The notes under the pieces were generated by a model. The model worked only from the letters and a program-made list of their open reading frames with translations, did no database searches and had not been told where the DNA came from. Below are positions 16,623 through 23,968 of a stretch of 64,000 nt of DNA, piece by piece; within the stretch, counting starts at the first letter, position 1; the number at the start of each line of letters is the position of its first letter. Both the position numbers and the translations under genes were made by a program. The stretch comes from an uncultured Prevotellaceae bacterium (lineage in GTDB: Bacteria > Bacteroidota > Bacteroidia > Bacteroidales > Bacteroidaceae), in assembly GCA_902790625.1 (NCBI GenBank), contig CADASP010000009.1:124001-188000 (forward strand). The letters run 5' to 3'.

Positions 16623-16630
16623 TACCTTTG
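16623..16630 (+). promoter_or_regulatory. Probable -7 element of the aldolase promoter
   Basis: TACCTTTG at 16623-16630, 39 nt before the aldolase ATG. A TTTG at 16597-16600 gives a 22-nt spacer, slightly longer than ideal. Confidence 0.6.
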
Positions 16631-16669
16631 CACTCGAAAAGTCAATTCACATCTTAACACTAAAAAATT

Positions 16670-17680
16670 ATGGTAGATTACAAGACTTTAGGCCTGGTGA
16701 ACACCCGCGAGATGTTCAAGCGTGCCATCAACGGCGGATATGCCATCCCCGCCTTCAACTTCAACAACATGGAACAGCTGCAGGCCATCATCAAGGCCAG
16801 CAGCGACCTGAAGAGCCCCGTCATCCTGCAGGTGTCGAAGGGTGCCCGCAACTATGCCAACGCCACACTGCTGCGCTACATGGCACAGGGTGCTGTGGAG
16901 TATGCCAAGGAGCTGGGCTGCAAGCATCCCGAAATAGTGCTGCACCTGGATCACGGCGACAGCTTTGAGACCTGCAAGAGCTGCATCGACTACGGCTTCT
17001 CGAGCGTGATGATTGATGCCAGCCATCTGCCCTTCGAGGAGAACATCGCCCTGACGAAGAAGGTGGTGGAATATGCCCATCAGTTCGACGTCACCGTCGA
17101 GGCTGAGCTGGGTGTGCTCGCTGGTGTGGAAGACGAGGTGTCGGCCGCTGAGAGCCACTACACCAAGCCCGAGGAGGTGATTGAGTTCTCACAGCGCTCT
17201 GGTTGCGACTCGCTGGCCATCAGCATTGGCACCAGCCACGGCGCCTACAAGTTCACTCCCGAGCAGTGCACCCGCGACCCTAAGACTGGCAAGCTCGTTC
17301 CTCCCCCACTGGCTTTCGACGTGCTCGATGCCGTGATGGAGAAGTTGCCCGGATTCCCCATCGTGCTGCATGGAAGTAGCTCAGTGCCCCAGGAGTATGT
17401 CGACGAGATCAACTCGCTGGGTGGCAAGCTGCCCGATGCCATCGGCATCCCCGAGGAGCAGCTCCGCAAGGCTTCGAAGAGTGCTGTCTGCAAGATTAAC
17501 ATCGACAGCGACTCACGTCTGGCCTTCACAGCTGCTGTGCGCCGTGTGCTGCACGACAAGCCCGGTGAGTTTGACCCCCGCAAGTTCTGTGGCCCCGCTC
17601 GCGACGAGATGGAGAAGATGTACAAGCACAAGATTATCGACGTGCTCGGCTCTGACAACAAGCTGGCTCAGCTGGATTAA
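16670..17680 (+). CDS. fbaA: Class II fructose-1,6-bisphosphate aldolase
   Basis: A 336-residue zinc-dependent aldolase cleaving fructose-1,6-bisphosphate to dihydroxyacetone phosphate and glyceraldehyde-3-phosphate. Motifs: GYAIPAFNFNNMEQLQAI, the metal-binding VLHLDHGDSFE, SVMIDASHLPFEEN, VEAELGVLAGVEDEV, AISIGTSHGAYKF and VLHGSSSVP. The length suits the Bacteroidetes form. It has its own promoter and an intrinsic terminator, so it is monocistronic. Confidence 0.96.
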   Translation: MVDYKTLGLVNTREMFKRAINGGYAIPAFNFNNMEQLQAIIKASSDLKSPVILQVSKGARNYANATLLRYMAQGAVEYAKELGCKHPEIVLHLDHGDSFETCKSCIDYGFSSVMIDASHLPFEENIALTKKVVEYAHQFDVTVEAELGVLAGVEDEVSAAESHYTKPEEVIEFSQRSGCDSLAISIGTSHGAYKFTPEQCTRDPKTGKLVPPPLAFDVLDAVMEKLPGFPIVLHGSSSVPQEYVDEINSLGGKLPDAIGIPEEQLRKASKSAVCKINIDSDSRLAFTAAVRRVLHDKPGEFDPRKFCGPARDEMEKMYKHKIIDVLGSDNKLAQLD

Positions 17681-17700
17681 TCACCAAGCGCCAAACAATT

Positions 17701-17745
17701 GCTGCCGCCTTTCTGCAATGACAGAAGGGCGGCAGCTTTCTTTAT
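17701..17745 (+). terminator. Intrinsic terminator after fbaA
   Basis: A 15-bp stem: 17701-17715 (gctgccgcctttctg) pairs with 17722-17736 with one G-T wobble, a 6-nt loop and a T-rich tail (tttcttta). It is placed 21 nt after the aldolase stop and reaches the 3' end of the convergent DUF5103 gene. Confidence 0.85.
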
Positions 17746-18998
17746 CGGAAAATTCCCTCGCAGAACCCCACCAAGCGCCAGGAGCGGCCCCCCACCTGTC
17801 GGTAGTAGACAAAGGCCTCATAGCGATTCTCCGTTTGATAGAACGACCCCTCCTCGGGCAATGTGTGGGTGGTGCCATCCAGGTCGCACAGCAGCAGCTG
17901 GTAGTTGTAGTAGCCCAGTTTCTGCAGCACCACGGCATTGTACGACTGGTCGCTGTCGTCATAGGTCATCACATAGTTCTCCTGCGCCTCCACCGTCCAT
18001 CGCCCATCAATGACGACGCGTGCATCGGCATAATGGCGCACTGGCCGTGCCTTGTAATGCACATACACATATTCTGAAGTTATCATGGCATCCTCGTCGC
18101 GGTTCTCATTGCGCAGCACAAAAGCACCGTCGGCATCCTGGTCGTAGATGTAGCTGCGGCGTGGCTCGGCATAGAAGGGCACTGCATGGAAGCTGCGCGA
18201 GTCTTCGTCCCACGTCATGTGAGCCAGTCCCAAGGTGGGATGCGAGGGGTCGAGCACCTCAAACTTGCGGTATTCGTTGCCAGCCTCGAAGATGAGCTGG
18301 CGATTGTGCTCCCATTGCAAGCCCTGCGTGGTAGTGTAATTGGGCTTCACATTCACCTTCATGTTGTCCTCGCGCCCATTCTGCATCACAATGGTCTGAA
18401 TCTCCTCAGCAGCGTTCACCACGCGCAGCGGCCCGTAGCGCAGGTTCATGGCCACCTGCTGGTGGCTGCGGTTCAGGTCTACATCGGTGTTGGTGGTGAT
18501 GCCTATGCGCACGTCAGCCACGGGCTCCACCACGCGTAGCTCCACGATGGCCACCTCGCTGTTGTCGTCATCCTCGTCGATGATGTGCAGCCGATAGTTG
18601 CCGCTCATCTTCAGCCGCGTGTCGTTGTTGGGCAGTTGCATGGTGTAGTGCGTGTAGAGCACGATGGTGTTCAGCGAGTTTTGGTAGTCCTCAATGGGTC
18701 GGTCGTTGAAGCCGTCCAGCCAGTCGCTCTCGAAGAGTCCCTCGCAGGGCGTCCAGTCGGGGTTGCAGGGTTCCAGATGGTATATCAGCCGATGGTATCT
18801 GTGCGAGAGCTCGTCGAAGCTGATGTTCAGCACGTCGTTGCTGCCAAGGGTCATCACGGGCAGCGCACGCCAGTCGTCATTCACCACTACTTGGAGCGAC
18901 TTGAAGTTGCTGGCCAGCAACCGATGGCCAGCAGTGGCGGGACTGGCCATCAGCATGGCCAGCAGCACGCATGTCAGCAGGTTCCTCTTCATCGTCAT
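17742..18998 (-). CDS. Type IX secretion system plug protein (DUF5103 family)
   Basis: A 418-residue secreted protein: signal peptide (about 1-23, ending SPATA-G) and then a beta-rich body with conserved pieces such as NISFDELSHRYHRLIYHLEP, DWLDGFNDRPIEDYQNSLNT and NYRLHI. This layout matches the DUF5103 family, whose Flavobacterium member plugs the SprA translocon of the type IX system. Length is normal. It is transcribed toward the aldolase and ends at the shared terminator. A TAATTTTG box lies just before it on the minus strand (about 19033-19026). Confidence 0.85.
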   Translation of the reverse strand: MTMKRNLLTCVLLAMLMASPATAGHRLLASNFKSLQVVVNDDWRALPVMTLGSNDVLNISFDELSHRYHRLIYHLEPCNPDWTPCEGLFESDWLDGFNDRPIEDYQNSLNTIVLYTHYTMQLPNNDTRLKMSGNYRLHIIDEDDDNSEVAIVELRVVEPVADVRIGITTNTDVDLNRSHQQVAMNLRYGPLRVVNAAEEIQTIVMQNGREDNMKVNVKPNYTTTQGLQWEHNRQLIFEAGNEYRKFEVLDPSHPTLGLAHMTWDEDSRSFHAVPFYAEPRRSYIYDQDADGAFVLRNENRDEDAMITSEYVYVHYKARPVRHYADARVVIDGRWTVEAQENYVMTYDDSDQSYNAVVLQKLGYYNYQLLLCDLDGTTHTLPEEGSFYQTENRYEAFVYYRQVGGRSWRLVGFCEGIFR

Positions 18999-19288
18999 TT
19001 GTCGTTGTATTTACATGGTGCAAAATTACGAAAAAAAACACAAACAGCGTAGCATTGTTGGCATTTTTAGTAATGGTTAAAAAATCCCACGGCGTGGGAC
19101 GAAAAAAAGCGCCGCCAAATTTCAAAAAAGCGCCACCAATTTTTCACCGCGCATGGGCAGAAGATTCTGCCGCGCTTTAGTAGGGGCTTGAAGGGGAGTG
19201 TAGCAATGCCAAAACATACGGAACGGGCGGCATGGGCTGCGGATGAAGGTGGTTTCGTTCGGGAAAGAAAAGAAAAGCTCGCTTTTCT

Positions 19289-19319
19289 TTTGGTTTTCAC
19301 TCGCTTATTCGTACCTTTG
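19289..19319 (+). promoter_or_regulatory. Promoter of the PAP2 phosphatase gene, preceded by an A/T hairpin
   Basis: TTTG (19289-19292), 19-nt spacer ending ctcgcttattcg, then TACCTTTG (19312-19319). Just upstream, aaagaaaagctcgcttttctttt forms a palindrome. Nearly the same promoter block is present at 34721-34775 on the minus strand. The remaining intergenic sequence 18999-19260 holds a cccacggcgtggg hairpin and no gene. Confidence 0.75.
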
Positions 19320-19368
19320 CATGCGAGTATGATGGTGGCGGCGAAGGTTGTTGCCACAGTGATAGCTT

Positions 19369-19944
19369 ATGCAAAGAAGAATAAAGCGTTTTTGCTTGAT
19401 GATTGCGCTACTGGGGATTGGCATTCATGCCCACGCCCAGCAACAGCATTCTGATGCGCTCGACGACGTGATGGAGTATGTGCCCCATGCCGCAGTGTAC
19501 TTGCTGAAGGCATGCGGTGTGGATTCGGGAGACGACTGGCCAACGCTGGCGCTGACCACAGCGGCTGCTTGGGTGGCCTCGGCAGGGACGGCGTTTGTGC
19601 TGAAGCGCTGCATCAGCGAGTCGCGGCCTGATGGCTCCGACAAGAGGGCGTTTCCTTCAGGCCATACCACAATGGCTTTTTCGGGCGCTCTGATGCTGCA
19701 CAAGGAGTTTGGGAAGACCTCTCCATGGATTTCGGTGGCTGGCTATGGCATCGCCACCTTCGTGGGCATCGACCGTGTGTTGCATGACCGCCATTATTGG
19801 CACGACGTGGTGGCAGGAGCAGCCATTGGCACCGCTGCCACCGAGCTCACCTGGTGGCTCTCGCGAAAAGTGTTTAAGAGCAAGAACCCGCAGGTGAGCA
19901 TAGGCTTCGGAGGCAACACGGTGGATGTTGCCGTGAATTTATGA
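19369..19944 (+). CDS. PAP2-superfamily phosphatase
   Basis: A 191-residue membrane-associated phosphatase with an N-terminal signal sequence (MIALLGIGIHAHA) and the three phosphatase motifs: KRCISESRP (KxxxxxxRP), FPSGHTT, and DRVLHDRHYWHDVVAGA (RxxxxxHxxxD). Such enzymes dephosphorylate lipid phosphates such as undecaprenyl pyrophosphate or phosphatidylglycerophosphate; the substrate is not determined here. It stands alone between its own promoter and a hairpin shared with the convergent esterase gene. Confidence 0.9.
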   Translation: MQRRIKRFCLMIALLGIGIHAHAQQQHSDALDDVMEYVPHAAVYLLKACGVDSGDDWPTLALTTAAAWVASAGTAFVLKRCISESRPDGSDKRAFPSGHTTMAFSGALMLHKEFGKTSPWISVAGYGIATFVGIDRVLHDRHYWHDVVAGAAIGTAATELTWWLSRKVFKSKNPQVSIGFGGNTVDVAVNL

Positions 19945-19946
19945 CA

Positions 19947-19981
19947 ACTCCCCTCCTATAGCCGCGCTACAGGAGGGGAGT
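19947..19981. terminator. Hairpin between two convergent genes
   Basis: Inverted repeat actcccctcctatagc / gctacaggaggggagt (one mismatch) with a 3-nt loop, 3 nt after the PAP2 stop and 31 nt before the end of the convergent esterase gene. There is no strong U-tract on either strand, so a bidirectional terminator is probable but not certain. Confidence 0.55.
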
Positions 19982-20012
19982 CGATTTGTTATGCCAGCGG
20001 GAAATATCAGGA

Positions 20013-21503
20013 TTACTGCTGTTTCAGCGCATCGGCCACGATGTCGGCCAGGCGCTGTGCACCCTTGCCGTCGGGGTGTATGCCATCAGAGAGCATCTTG
20101 TCACCATCGTTGGCAAAGAGTGTGTGAAGGTCGATGACCTGCAAGCCATACTGGCGTGCCACCTCCTGCTGGATGGGAATGATGTCGTTCACAATGACTT
20201 GGTCGCTGATGTTCCATGTAGACTTGAAGGCGGGAATGGGCGTGCAGAGGAATATCTGCGGCTTGACCACGGGTTCTGGTTGTGCTTTCTTGCTCTTCTT
20301 CTTGGCTTTCTTCACTGGCTGTGCCAAGTCAGGGCGAAGCGCGGTAATCATCTGCTCCAAGTCGTGACGGAACTCACTGCCATGCTGCCAGTTCTCAGGC
20401 TTCGAGTCGTTGGTGCCCAGCTTGATGACGACGATGTCGGGCTTGAAGGCCAAGGCATCGCGCCACGCCATCTCGTTCATGTAAGGGTGGTCACCTTTGT
20501 TGAGCATGGTGCGAGCACTCACTCCGAAGTTCTTCACCCAGTAGCCTTTGCCCAGCTTCTTCTGCAACAGAGCTGGATAGCCATTGGCAGGTGCCAAGTC
20601 GATGCCGTGACCATCGGTGATGCTGTTGCCGATGCATGCCACACGGATGGCATCAGGCTGAGGTGTCTGGCGGGCATTGAGCCATTTGGACAGCGTGGCG
20701 AGCATCTCGTCGCGATAGGGGAACCACTGTCCGAAGCCATAGCCGTGGCCACCAGTGGGATAGATGAGCATGGCGCACTCGTTGCCTGCCTGACGCATGG
20801 CGCTGTAGTAGGCCAGACCGTTGGTGAGGGGCGGCACCAAGTTGTCGTCGCTCGACATGATGACGATGGCGGGGGGCGTCAGATGGCGGCGCACGGCCTT
20901 GTCGGTCGAGAAGTCGCGCACCAGGGCCGGGTCTTTCTGCCCCTCACCCAGGAAATTGCGGCACGACCACACGTGGGAGACGCGCTCGTCCATCGAGATG
21001 ACGGGATAGAAAAGGATGGAGAAGTCGGGACGTACCTCGAAGGGTGAATGAGTGGAGATGACCGAGGCCAGATGTCCACCGGCCGAGAATCCCATGATGC
21101 CCACATCGTGGGGGTTGATGCCCCATACCTGTGCCGAGTCGCGCACAATGCGGATGCCCTGCTCCACGTCGCCCATGGGCTTGGTGCGGTCGCCAGCAGG
21201 CAGACGGTAGTTCACCACGAAGTAGGCAATGCCTTGCTCATTCAGCCAACCCGAGGCCAAGGTGCCCTCGTGGGTGTTGGACAACATGGAATAGCCGCCG
21301 CCCGGCACGCCCACGATGGCTTTGCCCGAGGGTTTCACGGGCAGGAAACACACCATCTGAGCCTTGCCGTCGTCGGTCAGGTTGAGCGTGAATTTTCGCG
21401 CGGTCATGGGCGATGTCTGCTCGGCGGGGCGCCCCGGCCATTGTGCCTGTGCCACCATGCTGAGCAGCAACAAGCTTAGAATCATTAACTTTTTCATTTG
21501 CAT
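20013..21503 (-). CDS. Secreted two-domain esterase: alpha/beta hydrolase plus SGNH hydrolase
   Basis: A 496-residue exported protein (signal peptide ending VAQAQ, residue 19). Residues about 30-285 form an alpha/beta hydrolase of the acetyl-xylan/ferulate esterase kind (GVPGGGYSML oxyanion loop, IMGFSAGGHLAS nucleophile elbow, SSDDNLVPP Asp region, GGHGYGFG His). Residues about 290-496 are an SGNH/GDSL esterase (CIGNSITDGHGID, VIKLGTNDSK, DGIHPDGKG). A Lys-rich linker (KKAKKKSKKAQ) falls inside the second domain. Removal of acyl groups from plant polysaccharide is likely. The ATG at 21503 is chosen because a good promoter lies 21 nt upstream. Confidence 0.88.
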   Translation of the reverse strand: MQMKKLMILSLLLLSMVAQAQWPGRPAEQTSPMTARKFTLNLTDDGKAQMVCFLPVKPSGKAIVGVPGGGYSMLSNTHEGTLASGWLNEQGIAYFVVNYRLPAGDRTKPMGDVEQGIRIVRDSAQVWGINPHDVGIMGFSAGGHLASVISTHSPFEVRPDFSILFYPVISMDERVSHVWSCRNFLGEGQKDPALVRDFSTDKAVRRHLTPPAIVIMSSDDNLVPPLTNGLAYYSAMRQAGNECAMLIYPTGGHGYGFGQWFPYRDEMLATLSKWLNARQTPQPDAIRVACIGNSITDGHGIDLAPANGYPALLQKKLGKGYWVKNFGVSARTMLNKGDHPYMNEMAWRDALAFKPDIVVIKLGTNDSKPENWQHGSEFRHDLEQMITALRPDLAQPVKKAKKKSKKAQPEPVVKPQIFLCTPIPAFKSTWNISDQVIVNDIIPIQQEVARQYGLQVIDLHTLFANDGDKMLSDGIHPDGKGAQRLADIVADALKQQ

Positions 21504-21523
21504 GTCATTTTTATAGGATAATG

Positions 21524-21554
21524 CAAAAGTACAACAATTCACCGACACCTCAAA
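21524..21554 (-). promoter_or_regulatory. Promoter of the two-domain esterase
   Basis: Minus strand: TTTG (21554-21551), 19-nt spacer, TACTTTTG (21531-21524), 21 nt before the chosen ATG. It rules out the longer in-frame reading up to 21608. Confidence 0.8.
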
Positions 21555-21706
21555 ACTTTTTTGAAAAAAAGCAACAGATGCCAGCGCATTTTCTGAGTAT
21601 TCCTGCAAATGATTATCCGCATGTACCCGATAGCCTGTCTGCGCTCGACCTCTGGTAACTCTTGCTACCGAAGGACAACCATTTTTCTATATTCATCATC
21701 ACCTGT

Positions 21707-21879
21707 AAATTTCGGTTGGCAGCGGCCGCTGCCATCATTGGCGGCGTTCGCTGCCATCATTGGCAGCGGCCGCTGCCAATCATGTCCCCGCCCGCTGCCA
21801 ACTTTCCCTCTGTGGTGCCTCCCGCTCCCTGTTAGTCGTGCGCCGCTTCTCCTGAATGCGCCCCATTTCGCTCGTCATC
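21707..21879 (+). repeat. GC-rich dispersed repeat, copy B
   Basis: A 173-nt near-copy of 11961-12137, same orientation, with both ggcagcggccgctgcc palindromes. It is preceded at 21609-21640 by a lone gattatccgcatgtac end like the left end of the REP-like elements. The stretch 21880-22031 contains no gene. Confidence 0.85.
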
Positions 21880-22031
21880 GATGTAGAACTCGGATGCAGC
21901 CTCCCTGCTCAATCGTCGCATCAGGCTTACCTCTCGTCGTTGGTTCGATGCTGCCCTATCCGCACATGTTGATATTTTTCCAAAATCAACGTTTTTTTCG
22001 AAAAGATGCGCTCCGTTTCAGTTTTATTTCG

Positions 22032-22039
22032 TAACTTTG
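22032..22039 (+). promoter_or_regulatory. Probable -7 element before the LysE-like gene
   Basis: TAACTTTG at 22032-22039, 52 nt before the ATG at 22091. No clear TTTG at -33. Confidence 0.5.
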
Positions 22040-22090
22040 CAGTCGTATTGACGAGTCTGGCCAGTCTGACAACCTCAAAATCCACAGCAC

Positions 22091-22753
22091 ATGTTCGAAG
22101 TAGTACCGAATATTCTTGATTTCGTTTTCAAAGGGATGCTCATCGGCATCATCGTCTCGGCCCCTATGGGACCCGTGGGCATCCTCTGCGTGCAACGCAC
22201 CCTGAACAAAGGCCGATGGTATGGCTTGGCAACCGGTGTGGGAGCCGCTGCCAGCGACATGCTCTATGCCCTCGTCACCGGCATCGGCATGAGCTTCATC
22301 ACCGACTTCGTCAACGACCCCACCTACCGCTTCTACCTGCAGGTCATCGGCAGCGTGGTGCTGTTGCTCTTCGGATTCTTCACCTATCGCAACGACCCTC
22401 TGAAGAAGATGCGACAGTCGGGCAAGCAGAAAGGCACGTTGTGGTACAACGGTTGGACAGCCTTCCTGCTCACCCTCTCCAACCCCCTCATCATCATCCT
22501 TCTGGGTGCCCTCTTCGCACAGTTCGCCTTCGCACCCAGCACGCCCTTCGACATGGGTGTGGGCTTCATGAGCATTGCAGGAGGTGCCCTGCTATGGTGG
22601 TACGGACTGACCTGGCTCATCGACAAGATACGCTCCAAGTTCGACTCGGGCGGCATACGCATCATCAACCAGGTCATCGGAGCCATCGTGATGCTGGTGA
22701 GTTTCATCATCCTGCTGGGCACTGTGACCAACCTCTACAGAATCTTTGAATAA
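22091..22753 (+). CDS. LysE/RhtB-family exporter
   Basis: A 220-residue inner-membrane protein with about six hydrophobic segments. The N-terminal motif GMLIGIIVSAPMGPVGILCVQRTL matches the LysE signature (GxxxGxxxGP), and NPLIIILLGALF lies at the fourth segment. Members export amino acids or related metabolites; the substrate is unknown. It is followed 12 nt later by the small repeat-protein gene, so the two are probably co-transcribed. Confidence 0.88.
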   Translation: MFEVVPNILDFVFKGMLIGIIVSAPMGPVGILCVQRTLNKGRWYGLATGVGAAASDMLYALVTGIGMSFITDFVNDPTYRFYLQVIGSVVLLLFGFFTYRNDPLKKMRQSGKQKGTLWYNGWTAFLLTLSNPLIIILLGALFAQFAFAPSTPFDMGVGFMSIAGGALLWWYGLTWLIDKIRSKFDSGGIRIINQVIGAIVMLVSFIILLGTVTNLYRIFE

Positions 22754-22765
22754 ACCCCATCACCT

Positions 22766-23179
22766 ATGAAAAAGTTATTCAGCACACTTGCACTGGCGAT
22801 GATGACCAGCTTGGCAGCAACAGCACAAACCGTGCAAAACGCCAACTACAGCACCTTTGCACACATCAAAAAGGACGGCACCGTGCAGAACAGCACCTAC
22901 TCCACCATCGGATACATCAAGAGCGACGGCACCGTGCAAGACAAGACCTACCACACCGTGGGCTATATCAAGAGCAACGGCACCATCCAGAATGCCACCT
23001 ACTCCACCATCGGATACGTGAAGGACGACGGCACCGTGCAGAACAGCACCTACTCCACCATCGGATATATCAAAAGCGACGGCACCGTGCAAGACAAGAC
23101 CTACCACACCATCGGCCACGCCAAGGACGTGAAGCCGACCTGGGCGGCCCTGCTGTTCTTCTTCCAGCTGCTAAAATAA
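22766..23179 (+). CDS. Small secreted protein made of 17-residue tandem repeats
   Basis: A 137-residue protein: signal peptide (MKKLFSTLALAMMTSLAATA), then six to seven units of about 17 residues of the form YIKSDGTVQNSTYSTIG (variants DKTYHT, NATYST), and a short hydrophobic tail (AALLFFFQLL). Such regular Gly-Tyr-Ser-Thr repeats suggest a beta-solenoid or small beta-barrel surface protein. The repeat is also visible at DNA level, with recurring gacggcaccgtgca. Function unknown; similar GYIKxDG repeats are known from other Bacteroidetes. Confidence 0.8.
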   Translation: MKKLFSTLALAMMTSLAATAQTVQNANYSTFAHIKKDGTVQNSTYSTIGYIKSDGTVQDKTYHTVGYIKSNGTIQNATYSTIGYVKDDGTVQNSTYSTIGYIKSDGTVQDKTYHTIGHAKDVKPTWAALLFFFQLLK

Positions 23180-23283
23180 TCTTGTAGGCAGTCTATGCCC
23201 AGCCTTTGGGCATCTGACAGCGCAGAACTGTTAAGTAACTAACAGTTAAAAATTTACTTGGGACGATTATGATGAACACCAAA

Positions 23284-23366
23284 GCGCCCCGAAGGGGCAA
23301 TAAGCTCATAGCCCAGGGCATCGCCCTGGGCAACAGAGGATGGGAATAACGCCCTGTAAGGGCAAA
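23284..23366. repeat. Left palindrome cluster flanking the RAYT gene
   Basis: Three hairpins in order: gcgccccgaaggggc, gcccagggcatcgccctgggc and gccctgtaagggc, ending 14 nt before the transposase ATG. They match the palindromes of the solo elements at 9215-9503 and 45607-45847. Confidence 0.8.
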
Positions 23367-23379
23367 AGCTCTACAACCA

Positions 23380-23836
23380 ATGGCACAATCTCTTTGCAAG
23401 ATATACCTACACATTGTTTTCCACATAAAGACCACCAGTCCTCAGATAGAAGATGAACATTTGGAACGTCTTCACTCATACATTGGCCAACTGGTCAACG
23501 CTACAGGGCTGCCAAGTTGTTCGAGTAGGAGGCATTGGCGACCATACGCATGTGTTGTGTCTGCTATCGAGGATTGAGAATGTGTCCCATCTTGTGGAGG
23601 AGGTGAAACGTAATAGCAGTAGATGGATAAAAACATTGTCACCGCGTTATCATCATTTTGCGTGGCAAGGTGGATTTGCTGCTTATTCTATGAGCCAGTC
23701 GGTAATCGAAAAAGCCATTGAATATGTTAGCAACCAGCGGGAACACCATAAAAAGATGTCGTTCCACGATGAATACTTACGATTTCTAAAGTTATACAAC
23801 GTCGATTATGATGAAAGATATATATTCTCAGATTGA
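23380..23836 (+). pseudogene. REP-associated tyrosine transposase (RAYT, Y1/IS200-like), frameshifted
   Basis: A Y1-transposase gene split by one frame change. The first frame gives MAQSLCKIYLHIVFHIKT to about LVNATG; the second continues CQVVRVGGIGDHTHVLCLLS (HUH metal motif, here HTH) to EYVSNQREHHKKMSFHDEYL and ends YNVDYDERYIFSD, typical of IS200-like transposases in Bacteroidetes. The shift lies near 23505-23512 and is equivalent to one extra base. About 145 residues would be restored. Flanking palindromes are those of a REP family, so this is a RAYT rather than an IS. Confidence 0.82.
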
Positions 23837-23841
23837 GCTTT

Positions 23842-23932
23842 TGCCCTTTCAGGGCGTAAGCTGCGCATTCCATTTACCCAGGGCGATGCCCTGGGCTAAG
23901 TGCTTTTTGGCCTTTCAGGCCGTCTGCTGGGG
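23842..23932. repeat. Right palindrome cluster flanking the RAYT gene
   Basis: Hairpins gccctttcagggc, cccagggcgatgccctggg and ggcctttcaggcc, in the order seen in the right halves of the solo elements at 9215-9503 and 45607-45847. It begins 6 nt after the transposase stop. Confidence 0.8.
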
Positions 23933-23968
23933 AAATACGCATACTCATTATTGAAAGGGAAATAAAAA

